In this document: in pieces, positions 8,348-17,802 of the stretch | Layout: every line of letters begins with the position of its first letter | How positions within the stretch are numbered: position 1 is the first letter of the stretch | Source of the DNA: JAFKFH01 sp017307375 | GTDB taxonomy: Bacteria > Pseudomonadota > Alphaproteobacteria > Ferrovibrionales > Ferrovibrionaceae | Direction: 5' to 3' | Length of the DNA: 64,000 bases | NCBI GenBank assembly: GCA_965229335.1 | Contig: OZ245874.1 | Span: forward strand, 5,332,001-5,396,000 | Program-made: the position numbers and the translations under genes | Notes under the pieces: model-generated | What the model was told of the DNA's origin: nothing | What the model saw: only the letters and a program-made list of their open reading frames with translations | Database searches by the model: none

Positions 8348-9124
8348 ATGAAACGGATCGATCATCTCGTCGTCGCGGTCCATGACCTCGACGAAGCAGG
8401 CGTGCTGTACCAGCGGCTGGGTTTCCAGGTCGGGGCGCGCAACCGCCATCCCTGGGGCACCGAGAACCGGCTGGTCCAGTTCGCCTCGTCGTTCATCGAA
8501 CTGATCACCGTGGCCGACCCGGCCGGCATTCCGCCGCATGGCCCGGGCAAATTCTCGTTCGGCGCCTTCGTGCGCGACTACCTGCAGCGCCGCGAGGGCC
8601 TGGCGATGCTGGTGCTGGACAGCGACGACGCCCGGGCCGATGCGGCGCGCTTCGCCGCCGCCGGGATCGGCGCCTTCGAGCCGTTCTTCTTCGAACGCCG
8701 GGGCCGCCGGCCGGACGGCAGCGAGACCGATGTCGCCTTCACCCTGGCCTTCGCCAATGCCGCACCCGACGCGGCGTTCTTCGTCTGCCAGCAACATTTT
8801 CCCGAGAATTTCTGGAACCCGGTATTCCAGCGCCACGAGAACGGGGCCGCCAACATCACGGCAGTGACGTTGCGCCTGCCCGACCCGGCCCGGCATCGCG
8901 CCTTCCTCGCCGCCTTCACCGGCGACCCGGGCGCGGGGCTGATCGGCGGCCGGATCGAGGTCGCGGCCGGCGACGACACGATGTTCCCCGACTTCACCGT
9001 GGCCGTGCCCGACCTGGCCGCCCAGGCCGCGCGGCTCGACGCCGCGGCCATCGATTACGACCAACGCGACGGCCGGCTTGCGCTGCCGGCCTTCGGCACC
9101 ACCCTGATCTTCGAGGAGATTTGA
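8348..9124 (+). CDS. VOC/glyoxalase-like domain protein
   Basis: A 258-residue protein opening with KRIDHLVVAVHDLDEA, typical of the glyoxalase-like (PF13468-type) branch of the VOC superfamily, with a second, degenerate VOC half after about residue 165. It contains histidines suited to metal binding, but a specific reaction cannot be assigned. The ATG at 8348 is preferred to the TTG six bases upstream. Its stop overlaps the TTG start of the aminotransferase by four bases, so the two are co-translated. Confidence 0.75.
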   Translation: MKRIDHLVVAVHDLDEAGVLYQRLGFQVGARNRHPWGTENRLVQFASSFIELITVADPAGIPPHGPGKFSFGAFVRDYLQRREGLAMLVLDSDDARADAARFAAAGIGAFEPFFFERRGRRPDGSETDVAFTLAFANAAPDAAFFVCQQHFPENFWNPVFQRHENGAANITAVTLRLPDPARHRAFLAAFTGDPGAGLIGGRIEVAAGDDTMFPDFTVAVPDLAAQAARLDAAAIDYDQRDGRLALPAFGTTLIFEEI

Positions 9125-10314
9125 CGTTGTCCGTGCGTTTCGACTTCGACGAAATCATCGATCGCAAGCAGTCGCATTCGATGAAGTGGGCGGTGCCCGA
9201 AAAGCTGCTCGAACCCGACGAGGCCGCGGCCGACCCGCTGCCGATGTGGGTGGCCGACATGGATTTCCGCGCACCGCAACCCGTGCTCGACGCGCTGGCC
9301 GAAGCGGTGCGCCACGGCGTCTTCGGCTATCCCGGCGGGGCGACGACATCGTATCTGAAGGCCATCACCGACTGGCAGGGCAAGCGCTTCGGCTGGGAGG
9401 TTGCACCAGGCTGGATCGTGCAGACCGCCGGGATCGTCGCGACGCTGAAGACCATCATCCAGGCCTTCTCCCAGCCCGGCGATTCGGTGCTGGTCCAGCC
9501 GCCGGTCTACGCGCATTTCCACCAGGACGCGGTGATCAACGGCCGGCACCCGGCGATGGCGCCGCTGGTGCTGGACGGCGGCCGCTACGGTTTCGACGCG
9601 AAGATCTTCGAGGCGGCGATCCGGCCGGATACCCGCATCTTCATCCTCTGCAACCCCCACAACCCCACCGGCAACGTCTGGTCGGAAGCCGACCTGCGCA
9701 CGATGGGCGAGATCTGCAACCGCCACGGCATCCTGGTCGTGGCCGACGAGATCCACCAGGATTTCGTGCTGAACCGTGACCTGCGCCACATCCCCTACGC
9801 CTCGCTGGGCGAGGCGTTCGCGCAGAACTCGATCACCTGCACCGCGCCGTCGAAGACCTTCAACCTGGCCGGGCTGCAATCGGCCAACGTCTTCATCCCG
9901 AACCCGCGGATCCGCGACCAGTTCAAGCGCGTCCTCGACCGCAATTCGGGCCTGCTGGTCAACACGCTCGGCATGGTCGCGGCCGAGGCCGCCTACCAGT
10001 ACGGCGAACCCTGGCTCGAGGCGCTGCTCGCCTATATCAGGGCCAACCAGGCCCATTTCGCTGCCGAGATCCACAAGGCCACCCAGCGCCTCAGCGTGCT
10101 GCCGGCCGACTCGCTCTACCTCGCCTGGATGGATTGCCGGGCGCTGGAAATGCCGGCGCCGGAACTCAACAAGTTCATGCTGACCAAGGCGCGCGTCTGG
10201 CTCGACAAGGGCCAGAAGTTCGGCCCCGAAGGCCACGGCTTCATGCGGGTCAACCTGGGCTGCCCGCGCGCCACGGTGGACGAGGGTATCAGGCGGATCG
10301 TCGCGGCGGTCTGA
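9121..10314 (+). CDS. MalY/PatB family PLP-dependent aminotransferase / C-S lyase
   Basis: This 397-residue fold-type-I PLP enzyme has the MalY/PatB features LPMWVADMDF near the N-terminus, CNPHNPTGNVW, VVADEIHQDF, and the Schiff-base lysine in TAPSKTFNLAG. Members cleave cystathionine or cysteine conjugates (C-beta-S lyase), sometimes with aminotransferase activity. The start is TTG, within a TTGA overlap with the VOC gene; a second in-frame TTG follows six bases later. A strong hairpin after the stop separates it from the convergent HAD gene. Confidence 0.85.
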   Translation: MTLSVRFDFDEIIDRKQSHSMKWAVPEKLLEPDEAAADPLPMWVADMDFRAPQPVLDALAEAVRHGVFGYPGGATTSYLKAITDWQGKRFGWEVAPGWIVQTAGIVATLKTIIQAFSQPGDSVLVQPPVYAHFHQDAVINGRHPAMAPLVLDGGRYGFDAKIFEAAIRPDTRIFILCNPHNPTGNVWSEADLRTMGEICNRHGILVVADEIHQDFVLNRDLRHIPYASLGEAFAQNSITCTAPSKTFNLAGLQSANVFIPNPRIRDQFKRVLDRNSGLLVNTLGMVAAEAAYQYGEPWLEALLAYIRANQAHFAAEIHKATQRLSVLPADSLYLAWMDCRALEMPAPELNKFMLTKARVWLDKGQKFGPEGHGFMRVNLGCPRATVDEGIRRIVAAV

Positions 10315-10330
10315 GGCCAGGGCAAGAAAA

Positions 10331-10364
10331 AACGCCGCGCGAGGATTGCGGGTCGCGCGGCGTT
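10331..10364 (-). terminator. Rho-independent terminator of the kynU-HAD unit
   Basis: AACGCCGCGCG and CGCGCGGCGTT form a perfect 11-bp stem around a 12-base loop. On the minus strand the stem runs into six T residues, a classic intrinsic terminator for the HAD gene. It lies between convergent genes and may also stop the aminotransferase transcript. Confidence 0.8.
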
Positions 10365-10460
10365 GCGGAGTCAGGGCAAACGAGACGGAGCGGACCCCGA
10401 ACCCAGGGCATGGGCCGGAACCCCGTCACCCTTATCGAGATGGTAGCGCCTCGCTAGGAT

Positions 10461-11267
10461 TCAAGAGGCGGCGCGGATCAGCCGGTCGGCCAGTTCGACG
10501 AAACCGTGGCCGCCCTCGCCTTCGGTCACATAGGCCGGCGGCTGGGTCAGCTGGTCGAGATAGCGGCGGACATTGGCCACGCCCACCGCCAGCGGGAAGA
10601 ACCCGAACATCGGCTGATCGTTCGGGCTGTCGCCGGCATAGGCGACCCTAGCCTGATCGGCGGGGCTGTCGAGGTCGAGGCCGAAGCGCTCGGCGAACAG
10701 CCGCTTCGACATCGCCAGCTTGTCCCAGACCCCGAACCAGCCGTTGACGTGGATCGAGGATACCTTGGCGACCGCCCCGTCGGCCTCGAACAGCGCGACG
10801 ATCCGGCGCACGGCTTCGGGCGGTAGCGGCGCCACGTCCTCGCAGAAATCGATCGCCAGGTCGGCCTCGCGATAGGCCTGGTCGGAGGCCAGCGCGCAGC
10901 CCGGCACCTCGGCCAGGATGCGGGCGGCCAGCGCATCGAGCCTGGCTCGGTTGCCGGCCCGGGTCGCGGCGTCGAGCCAGTGGCGCACCGTCATCTTCCG
11001 CGCCGCGCGGTCATAGGCCATGGTCAGGGCACCATTCTCGCCGACCACGGCCGCCACCGGCCAGAACCGGGCGATCATGTCGCACCAGCCGGCCGGGCGG
11101 CCGGTCACCGGCACCACCTTGATGCCGGCCGCGTCGAGCCGCCACAGCGCCTCGTAGGCTTCCGGCCGCAACTGGCCGTCATCGGTCAGCGTGTCGTCGA
11201 TATCGGTCAGGACAAAGCGGACGGCGGCGAGGTCGGCCGCCGGGCATTCCGACAGGGGGCGCATCAT
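10461..11267 (-). CDS. HAD-IIB family hydrolase (Cof/sugar-phosphatase type)
   Basis: A 268-residue HAD phosphatase with motif I DIDDTLTDDG, a threonine motif in VPVTGRPAGW, a cap domain in the middle, and motif IV GDSPNDQPMFGFF. This arrangement is the IIB (Cof/mannosyl-3-phosphoglycerate phosphatase) subclass. The two adjacent ATGs touch the stop of kynureninase (TGATG), so it is the second gene of that operon. I know no reason why a sugar-type phosphatase should pair with kynureninase; the substrate is unknown. Confidence 0.8.
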   Translation of the reverse strand: MMRPLSECPAADLAAVRFVLTDIDDTLTDDGQLRPEAYEALWRLDAAGIKVVPVTGRPAGWCDMIARFWPVAAVVGENGALTMAYDRAARKMTVRHWLDAATRAGNRARLDALAARILAEVPGCALASDQAYREADLAIDFCEDVAPLPPEAVRRIVALFEADGAVAKVSSIHVNGWFGVWDKLAMSKRLFAERFGLDLDSPADQARVAYAGDSPNDQPMFGFFPLAVGVANVRRYLDQLTQPPAYVTEGEGGHGFVELADRLIRAAS

Positions 11268-12505
11268 CAGGTCACCGCCGAACGGTTCTTGAACTCGGGG
11301 ACGTCCCAGGCGCGGGTCGCCAGGATGTCGCGCAGGATCGCGACCGCGTCGACCACGTCGACATGGCGGATGTAGAGCGGGGCGAAGCCGAAGCGCAGCA
11401 CGTCGGGCGCCCGGAAATCGCCGATCACGCCGCGCGCGATCAGCGCCTGCACGATCGCATAACCCTCGGCATGGCGGAACGATACCTGGCTGCCGCGCCG
11501 CGCAGCCTCGCGCGGGCTGGCGAGCGTCAGGCCGAATTCGCCGCAATCGCGCTCGACCAGCGCGATGAAGCTTTCGCACAGCGCCACGCTCTTGGCCCGC
11601 ACCAGGGCCATGTCGATGCCGTCCCACAAATCGAGCGCGGCATCGAGCGCCGAGAGCGACAGGATCGGCTGGGTACCGCAGAGATTGCGCTGGATGCCCT
11701 GGGCCGCCCGGTATTCGGTGACGAAATCGAACGGCCGGTCATGGCCCCACCAGCCCGACAGCGGCGGGCGGATATCGTTCTGCAGCCGGCGGGCGACGAA
11801 CAGGAAGGCCGGGGCGCCGGGCCCGCCGTTCAGGTACTTGTAGCCGCAGCCGACAGCGAGGTCGGCCCCGACCCCGTTGAGGTCGACCGGCAGGGCGCCG
11901 GCCGTATGGCAGAGATCCCACAGGATCAGCGCACCGGCGCGATGCGCGGCCGCGGTGATCGCGGGCACGTCGTGGCGGCGGCCGTCGCGGAAATCGACCT
12001 CGGTCAGCACGACCAGGGCGACGGTCTCGTCGATCGCCGCCAGCACCTCGTCACGGCCGACGACGCGCATCTCGAACCCCTGGCCCAGCAGATCGGCGAC
12101 ACCCTGGCCGATATAGAGATCGGTGGGGAAATTGCCGCTGTCGGAGAGGATGACGGGGCGGCCGGGCCGCAGCCGGGCGGCGGCCACCATCAGCTTGAAC
12201 AGGTTGATCGAGGTGGAATCGGCGGCGACCACCTCATCGGCATCGGCCCCGATCAGCCGGGCGAGCTTGGCGCCGACCGTCGCCGGCAGGTTGAACCACC
12301 CGGCGCTGTTCCAGCTGCGGATCAGGTCGTGGCCCCATTCCTGTTCGACGGCGCGGGCGACCCGGTCGCGGGCCCGGCGCGGCAGCGGTCCCAGTGAATT
12401 GCCGTCGAGATAGATCACGCCGTCGGGCAGCAGGAATTCCGCGCGCATCTGGCGCAGCGGGTCGGTTTCATCCTGCCGCAGGGCGGCTTGCCGGTCTGCC
12501 GTCAT
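11267..12505 (-). CDS. kynU: Kynureninase (first copy)
   Basis: A 412-residue fold-type-I PLP enzyme. Family motifs include IYLDGNSLGPLP, the aspartate of LWDLCHTAGALPVDLN and the PLP lysine in CGYKYLNGGPGAPAF; the C-terminus reads DFRAPDVLRFGFAPLY. It cleaves kynurenine to anthranilate and alanine. The ATG at 12505, with GAGG upstream, is preferred to an earlier start. It is co-translated with the HAD gene and divergent from the mltF-like gene. A second kynureninase lies at 57.7 kb in a proper kynurenine-type operon, so this copy is the isolated paralogue. Confidence 0.92.
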   Translation of the reverse strand: MTADRQAALRQDETDPLRQMRAEFLLPDGVIYLDGNSLGPLPRRARDRVARAVEQEWGHDLIRSWNSAGWFNLPATVGAKLARLIGADADEVVAADSTSINLFKLMVAAARLRPGRPVILSDSGNFPTDLYIGQGVADLLGQGFEMRVVGRDEVLAAIDETVALVVLTEVDFRDGRRHDVPAITAAAHRAGALILWDLCHTAGALPVDLNGVGADLAVGCGYKYLNGGPGAPAFLFVARRLQNDIRPPLSGWWGHDRPFDFVTEYRAAQGIQRNLCGTQPILSLSALDAALDLWDGIDMALVRAKSVALCESFIALVERDCGEFGLTLASPREAARRGSQVSFRHAEGYAIVQALIARGVIGDFRAPDVLRFGFAPLYIRHVDVVDAVAILRDILATRAWDVPEFKNRSAVT

Positions 12506-12627
12506 CGAAGGCCTCGTCAACGCTCCAGTCAAGGGACGCGCACCATAAGACCTGCCGGCCGGGCTTGGCCAGCCCCCTGAAACATGCGAAGACTGGCTCC
12601 TTCCAGCGATTCTTCGGGTGTCGGGCA

Positions 12628-14073
12628 GTGCGTGTGCGGTGGGACCTTGCGGCCGGGCTTGGGCGGCTGATCCTTCTTGTCGCGTGGCTCACGGCGGGGA
12701 TCCCGGCCCGGGCCGCCGACGAGGCGGCCGACGATGGCGCCACGCCGCTGAACCTGGCGGAAGAACTCTATGGCCGATCGACCGACGATCTCGGGGCGAT
12801 GTGGCAGCGCGGCAGCCTGCCCGTGCTGGTGCCCTACAGCCGCACCAACTATTTTGTCGACGACGGCGAGGCCGATGGTTTCGAATACCGCCTGCTGAAG
12901 AAGTACGAAGCCTGGCTGAACAAGCACCGGCCCAGGGATGCCCGCGGACAGCGTGTGCCGCCGATGCGGCTGGTCTTCGTGCCGACACTGTTCGAGACGC
13001 TGTTCGACGATCTCGAAGGCGGCATGGGCGCGATCGCCGCGGGTTTCCTGACGCAGACCGAGGCACGCGCGCGGCGCGTCGCCTTCACCAGGCCCTATGT
13101 CTCGGGCGTGGCCGAAATCCTGGTGACCGGTCCGGGCGTCGAGGCCGCGGCCGGCATCCGTGGCCTTGCCGGCCGCACGGTCACGGTCGCCCGCGGCACC
13201 ACCTATGCCGAGGCACTGGAACAGGCCAGCCGGCAGTTGCAGGCCGAAGGCCGCGCGCCGATCACGGTCAGGCTGGTCGGCGACGGCATCGCCGACGAGG
13301 ATCTGCTGGCGCTGGTCGACCAGGGGCTGATCGAGGCGACGATCTGCGACGAGCCGATCGCCGCGGTATGGCAGCGCGTGCTGCCGCGGCTGAAACTGCA
13401 TCACGAGGTCGCGCTGGGCACCCGCGGCCGGATCGGTTTCGCGGTGCGGCCCGGCAATCCGCAGTTGCGGGCCAGCCTCGATGCCTTCCTGGAGACCATG
13501 CCGCCGAAGGAAATCGATCGCCTCGGCGGGGACGTGGCCCGGCGCCTGCGGACCGAGGAACAGGCACAGCGCGAAACGCTGCGCCGCTACGGCCATCTGC
13601 TGGAGATGGTCAAGACCGAGGCGACCGCGGCCGGGCTGGACTGGCGGCTGGTCGCGGCCCAGATCCGCAAGGAAAGCGGCTTCGACCCGAATGCGACCAG
13701 CCCGCTGGGGGCGGTCGGGCTGATGCAGCTGATGCCCGAGACCGCCGAGGCCATGGGTGTCACCGACCGGCGCGACCCGCGGCAATCGATCCGCGGCGGC
13801 ATCCGCTATCTGATCGCGCTGCGCGACGGCTATTTCCCGGATGATGCGCTGACGCCGGTCGAACGCTGGCGCTTCGTGTTCGCCGGCTACAATGCCGGGC
13901 CCAACCGCATCAACCGGATCCGCCGGGCGGCGCCGCCGGCCGGCATCGACCCCGACCGCTACCTGCACAACGTCGAGCTGCTGGTGATCCGCCAGCGCCT
14001 GGCCGAGACCTATTTCTACGTCCGGCAGATCGAGGGCTACTACCTCGCCTACGCGATCAAGGACCCGCCGTAG
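12628..14073 (+). CDS. mltF: MltF-type lytic transglycosylase with periplasmic-binding domain
   Basis: A 481-residue exported protein: signal-like N-terminus (LILLVAWLTAGIPARA), a family-3 solute-binding domain (about residues 60-310), then a Slt-type transglycosylase domain (about 325-470). The catalytic glutamate is E349 in RKESGF, followed by GLMQLMPETA and FAGYNAGPNR. This is the domain order of E. coli MltF, which cleaves murein with 1,6-anhydro product and is controlled through the binding domain. The start is probably GTG at 12628 (another GTG six bases on). Its 3' end overlaps convergent soxG by 17 bases. Confidence 0.85.
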   Translation: MRVRWDLAAGLGRLILLVAWLTAGIPARAADEAADDGATPLNLAEELYGRSTDDLGAMWQRGSLPVLVPYSRTNYFVDDGEADGFEYRLLKKYEAWLNKHRPRDARGQRVPPMRLVFVPTLFETLFDDLEGGMGAIAAGFLTQTEARARRVAFTRPYVSGVAEILVTGPGVEAAAGIRGLAGRTVTVARGTTYAEALEQASRQLQAEGRAPITVRLVGDGIADEDLLALVDQGLIEATICDEPIAAVWQRVLPRLKLHHEVALGTRGRIGFAVRPGNPQLRASLDAFLETMPPKEIDRLGGDVARRLRTEEQAQRETLRRYGHLLEMVKTEATAAGLDWRLVAAQIRKESGFDPNATSPLGAVGLMQLMPETAEAMGVTDRRDPRQSIRGGIRYLIALRDGYFPDDALTPVERWRFVFAGYNAGPNRINRIRRAAPPAGIDPDRYLHNVELLVIRQRLAETYFYVRQIEGYYLAYAIKDPP

Positions 14074-14605
14074 GAATCGGGATGGCCCGGTCCGGCAGGC
14101 ATTGCGCGGTGCGCATCAGCCAGCGCCACAGGGCTTCCGCATGCGTCGCCTCGACCAGCAGCGAGAACCCTGCATCCTCGCGCCACAATGTCACCGGCAG
14201 GCGGGCAAGCAGGCTGCGCGCCGTGCGCCGCGGCCCGAACGCGGCCGGCCGCAGGTCCAGCGGGCAGCCATGGGCCAGCAATTCGGCCGGGTCGGCGCCG
14301 CCGATATCGAGGCGGACGAAACCGTCGCCGACCCCGCAGGCCCACAGCCCGGCGGCCTGGTAGCGGGCGACCAGTGCCGCCTCGTCCCCGCCCAGCACCA
14401 GCCATTGCCCCGGCGCCCACCACAGCGCCAGCGTCGCGCCGTCGCGGCGCAGGGTATTGGGTTCGGCCGGCAGGTCGGGCGCGCCCGCGCCCTGCACCCA
14501 GGCGATCGCCGGCAGCGGGCGTTCGACGATGTCGTGGCCTTCGGCGCGGGTCTGGCCGGGCGCGAAATGGGCCAGTGCCGAGCGGCGCGCCAGCGGTTCA
14601 GCCAT
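14057..14605 (-). CDS. soxG: Sarcosine oxidase gamma subunit
   Basis: A 182-residue GcvT-like small subunit of heterotetrameric sarcosine oxidase, recognised by position and by the pattern LRRDGATLALWWAPGQWLVL, which resembles the GcvT/SoxG fold. The start overlaps the 3' end of soxA by eight bases. With SoxA it forms the tetrahydrofolate-side part of the enzyme that oxidises sarcosine to glycine. It is last in the soxB-soxD-soxA-soxG order typical of the operon. Confidence 0.88.
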   Translation of the reverse strand: MAEPLARRSALAHFAPGQTRAEGHDIVERPLPAIAWVQGAGAPDLPAEPNTLRRDGATLALWWAPGQWLVLGGDEAALVARYQAAGLWACGVGDGFVRLDIGGADPAELLAHGCPLDLRPAAFGPRRTARSLLARLPVTLWREDAGFSLLVEATHAEALWRWLMRTAQCLPDRAIPIPTAGP

Positions 14606-17516
14606 GAAGGCGTTCCCCCTTGGGATCGAAGAACGGCAGGGCCGTCACCTGCGCGGTCAGGCGGCGGCCGAGATGATAGATCTCGACGGTATCGCCGATG
14701 CGCCCGCGTCCCCCCCGCAGCCGGCCGAGCGCGATGCCGTGCCCGAGCGCTTCGGAAAAGCACGCCGACGTGACGCGGCCGATCGCCGGCACCGGCAGGG
14801 CCACGCCCTGGCCGGGCAGGATCTGCGCCCCGACCGGCAGCACGAAGGCAGGGTCGCTGGCGACCAGTCCGACCAGTTGTTCCCGGTCCGGCCGCACGGC
14901 ATCCGGCCGCAGCAGCGATCGCTTGCCGACGAAGTCGCCGGTCTTGCGCGCCACCAGCGGGCCGAAGCCGACGTCGCCGGGCAGGCTGGTGCCGTCGGAA
15001 TCGCTGCCGACATGGATATAGCCCTTGTCGAGGCGCAGGCGCAGCCAGGCTTCGATGCCGATCGGCGTGATCTCGTCGAAACCCTGGACCAGCCGCCACA
15101 GCGCGGCGCCATGGCTTGCCGGCACCGTGATCTCGTATTGCAGCTCGCCGGTGAAGCTGACCCGCGCGATGCGCGCCGCCACGCCGGCGACGACGCCGTC
15201 GGCGAAGGCCATATGCGGCAGGGCGGCCGGCGAGAGGTCGAGAGCGGGCGCGATGCGCGCGACGACCGCGCGCGCCTGCGGCCCGGCCACCGCGACGCAG
15301 GCGAAGGCATGGGTCAGGTTGGCGATCCGGACGTCGAGATCGGGCCATTCGCCCTGCCGCCATTCCTCGAGCCAGCGATGGACCCGCAAGGCCGCGCCGC
15401 TCGACGGCGACAGCAGGAAACGGTCGGGGCCGAGCCGCGCCAGCACGCCGTCGTCGAGCACCACGCCATGCTCGGTCAGCATCGCGCCGTAGCGGATGCG
15501 CCCGGCCTTGAGGCCCGCGACCGGCGTGCAGTAGATCCGCTCCAGGAAGGTTTCGGCATCGCGGCCGAACACCTCGATCTTGCCGAGCGGCGTGGCATCG
15601 AACAGCACCGCGCCAGTGCGGGCCGCGCGCGCCTCGCGCCGGGCGGCGGCATCGAGATCCTCGCCCGGCCGCAGATAGGCGGCAGGGCGCGGCCAGGACC
15701 CGAAATCCTCGAACAGCGCGCCGGCCGCGACATGCTCGTCATGCGCAGGCAGGCGACGGCGCGGCTGGTAATCCTCGCCCACCGCGTCGGCGGCCACCGC
15801 CCCCATCGTGACCGCGACATAGGGCGGGCGGAAGGTCGTCGTCCCGACCTCCGGGATCGGCCGGGCCGTGGTCTCGGCAAGGATGGCGAGGCCGGGCAGG
15901 TTCGAGGTCTTGCCCTGGTCGGTCGCCATGCCGAGCGTGGTGTAGCGCTTCAGATGCTCGACCGAAACGTAGTTCTCGCGCGCTGCCAGTGCTATGTCGC
16001 CGGCCGTCACGTCGTTCTGGAAGTCGACGAACTGCTTGCCCACCGACGGCGGCAGCGCCACCTGCCACAGGGCGCGCGGCGCCGCCACGTGGCAACCCTC
16101 GGCCACCGGGGCGGCGACGCTCGGTTCGGCGCCCAGCGCGGCCGCCGCCGCGGCGCCGGCCTCGTGGCCGCCGCGCAGCGTCTGGGCCAGCGTCACGGCC
16201 CCCGCCGCCGCACCCGCCGAGCGCTGGGCCTGGCGCGCCTGGTCGGGCAGGAAGGCCAGCGCGCCCTCGTCCCAGCGCATCGTGCCGCCGGCCTGGCGGT
16301 GCAGATGCACCGTCGGCGTCCAGCCGCCGGACAGCGCGACCAGATCGGCCTCCATCCAGCGCCCGCCGCCGCCGCCGATATCGCCGATGCGCACGGCCGA
16401 GACGCGGCCCCGGCCGGTGGTCGCCAGGGCGGTGACGCCGTCCAGCACCTTCAGCCCGCGTTCGCGCGCGCGGCGCGGCGCATCGCCGTCGGCACCGCGC
16501 CGGACATCGGCCACCGCGGCGATCTCGACGCCGGCCTCGGCCAGCGCCAGGGCGGCGTCGTAGGCAGTGTCGTTGTTGGTCACGAAGATCGCGCGCTGGC
16601 CGCAGGCCACCGCATGCCGCCGCAGGTAATGCAGCGTCGCATCGGCCAGCATCACGCCGGGGCGATCGTTGTTGGGGAAGACCAGGTGGCGTTCGATCGC
16701 CCCGGTCGCCAGCACCACCTGGCGGGCGCGGATCTGCCACAGGCGCTGGCGCGCCGGCCCGCCGGGCGGCAGATGTTCCAGCACCGTCACCGCATTGTGG
16801 TCGTAATAGCCGATTGCGGTCGCGCGGGTCAGCAGGCGCAGCGGCGGCAGGCCGGCGATGAACCCGTCGGCATCCATGCCGTCGACCGTGCCGCCGCGCC
16901 ACAGCAGGCTGCCGCCGGGTTCGACGTCGCGCTCGACCAGCGTCACATCGAGGCCGGCCGAGGCGGCGGCGCGGGCAGCGGCGAGGCCCGCCGGCCCCGC
17001 GCCGATCACCAGCACGTCGCAATGATGGTAGCGGCGCAGATAGCGCTCCGGGTCCGGCTCGACCGTCGTTGGTGCCGGCCCGAGCCCGGCGGCCCGGCGG
17101 ATATGCGGCTCGAAATAGCGCCAGCCCGGCCACATGAAGGTCTTGTAGTAGAACCCCGCCGGCAGGAAGCGCGACAGCATGTCGGCAGTGGCGCCGACGT
17201 CGAAGCCCAGGCTGGGCCAGCGGTTCTGGCTGGTCGCGTAGAGACCGTCCTGCAGCGGGATATCGGTGGCCCGCAGGTTCGGCTCGGCCAGCGCGCCGTC
17301 GCCCAGCGTGACCAGCGCGTTGGGCTCCTCCGGGCCGGCGGCCATGATGCCGCGCGGCCGATGATACTTGAACGACCGGCCGACGATCGACACGCCGTTG
17401 GCCAGCAGCGCCGAGGCGAGCGTATCGCCGGCAAAGCCCTGCAGGCGCCGCTGGTCGAAATAGAAGTTCAGGACCTGCGAGCGGTCGATGCGGCCGCCTT
17501 CCGCCAGCCGGCGCAT
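14598..17516 (-). CDS. soxA: Sarcosine oxidase alpha subunit
   Basis: A 972-residue subunit matching SoxA length. The N-terminal part (about 1-100) carries the DTLASALLANGV region of the 2Fe-2S-like fold; a dinucleotide-binding domain follows with GAGPAGLAAA (about 170); the last about 370 residues form the GcvT-like tetrahydrofolate aminomethyltransferase domain (for example GKIEVFGRDAETFLERIYC). It binds NAD and folate and passes formaldehyde equivalents to THF. The start MRRLAEGGRIDRS abuts the soxD stop (TGATG); an in-frame upstream extension is rejected. Confidence 0.93.
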   Translation of the reverse strand: MRRLAEGGRIDRSQVLNFYFDQRRLQGFAGDTLASALLANGVSIVGRSFKYHRPRGIMAAGPEEPNALVTLGDGALAEPNLRATDIPLQDGLYATSQNRWPSLGFDVGATADMLSRFLPAGFYYKTFMWPGWRYFEPHIRRAAGLGPAPTTVEPDPERYLRRYHHCDVLVIGAGPAGLAAARAAASAGLDVTLVERDVEPGGSLLWRGGTVDGMDADGFIAGLPPLRLLTRATAIGYYDHNAVTVLEHLPPGGPARQRLWQIRARQVVLATGAIERHLVFPNNDRPGVMLADATLHYLRRHAVACGQRAIFVTNNDTAYDAALALAEAGVEIAAVADVRRGADGDAPRRARERGLKVLDGVTALATTGRGRVSAVRIGDIGGGGGRWMEADLVALSGGWTPTVHLHRQAGGTMRWDEGALAFLPDQARQAQRSAGAAAGAVTLAQTLRGGHEAGAAAAAALGAEPSVAAPVAEGCHVAAPRALWQVALPPSVGKQFVDFQNDVTAGDIALAARENYVSVEHLKRYTTLGMATDQGKTSNLPGLAILAETTARPIPEVGTTTFRPPYVAVTMGAVAADAVGEDYQPRRRLPAHDEHVAAGALFEDFGSWPRPAAYLRPGEDLDAAARREARAARTGAVLFDATPLGKIEVFGRDAETFLERIYCTPVAGLKAGRIRYGAMLTEHGVVLDDGVLARLGPDRFLLSPSSGAALRVHRWLEEWRQGEWPDLDVRIANLTHAFACVAVAGPQARAVVARIAPALDLSPAALPHMAFADGVVAGVAARIARVSFTGELQYEITVPASHGAALWRLVQGFDEITPIGIEAWLRLRLDKGYIHVGSDSDGTSLPGDVGFGPLVARKTGDFVGKRSLLRPDAVRPDREQLVGLVASDPAFVLPVGAQILPGQGVALPVPAIGRVTSACFSEALGHGIALGRLRGGRGRIGDTVEIYHLGRRLTAQVTALPFFDPKGERLHG

Positions 17517-17791
17517 CAGTCGCGCTCCGCCGGCCGCGGCTGGTCGAAGCGGTAGACGGCCGAGATTTCGTGGGTGACCGTGTCGCGCACCAGCGAGAAC
17601 CACTGGCCGCAGCAATGGACATGGCCCCAGCGCTCGGCATGCCGCCCCTTGGGGTTGGTGCGCATGAACATGTAGTCGGCCCAGGCGGCATCATCGACCT
17701 CGGGCGCCGGGCGGACGATATGGCTTTCGCCGCCGCAGACGAACTCGATCTCGTCGCGCGGGCCGCACCAGGGACAGTCGATCAGCAACAT
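17516..17791 (-). CDS. soxD: Sarcosine oxidase delta subunit
   Basis: A 91-residue zinc-binding small subunit: MLLIDCPWCGPRDEIEF provides the first Cys pair, and HVHCCGQWF the Cys/His pair seen in SoxD. It forms the SoxABDG heterotetramer. The ATG at 17791 is chosen from the conserved N-terminus; longer in-frame extensions reach into soxB. One base overlaps the soxA start. Confidence 0.92.
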   Translation of the reverse strand: MLLIDCPWCGPRDEIEFVCGGESHIVRPAPEVDDAAWADYMFMRTNPKGRHAERWGHVHCCGQWFSLVRDTVTHEISAVYRFDQPRPAERD

Positions 17792-17802
17792 CCGACGTAC
17801 TC

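Noticed and set aside
14457..17555. Very long plus-strand open frame opposite soxA
   Set aside because: It has low-complexity Arg/Ala/Gly composition and no homology; in such GC-rich DNA the antisense of a real gene stays open. soxA on the minus strand has full family motifs.
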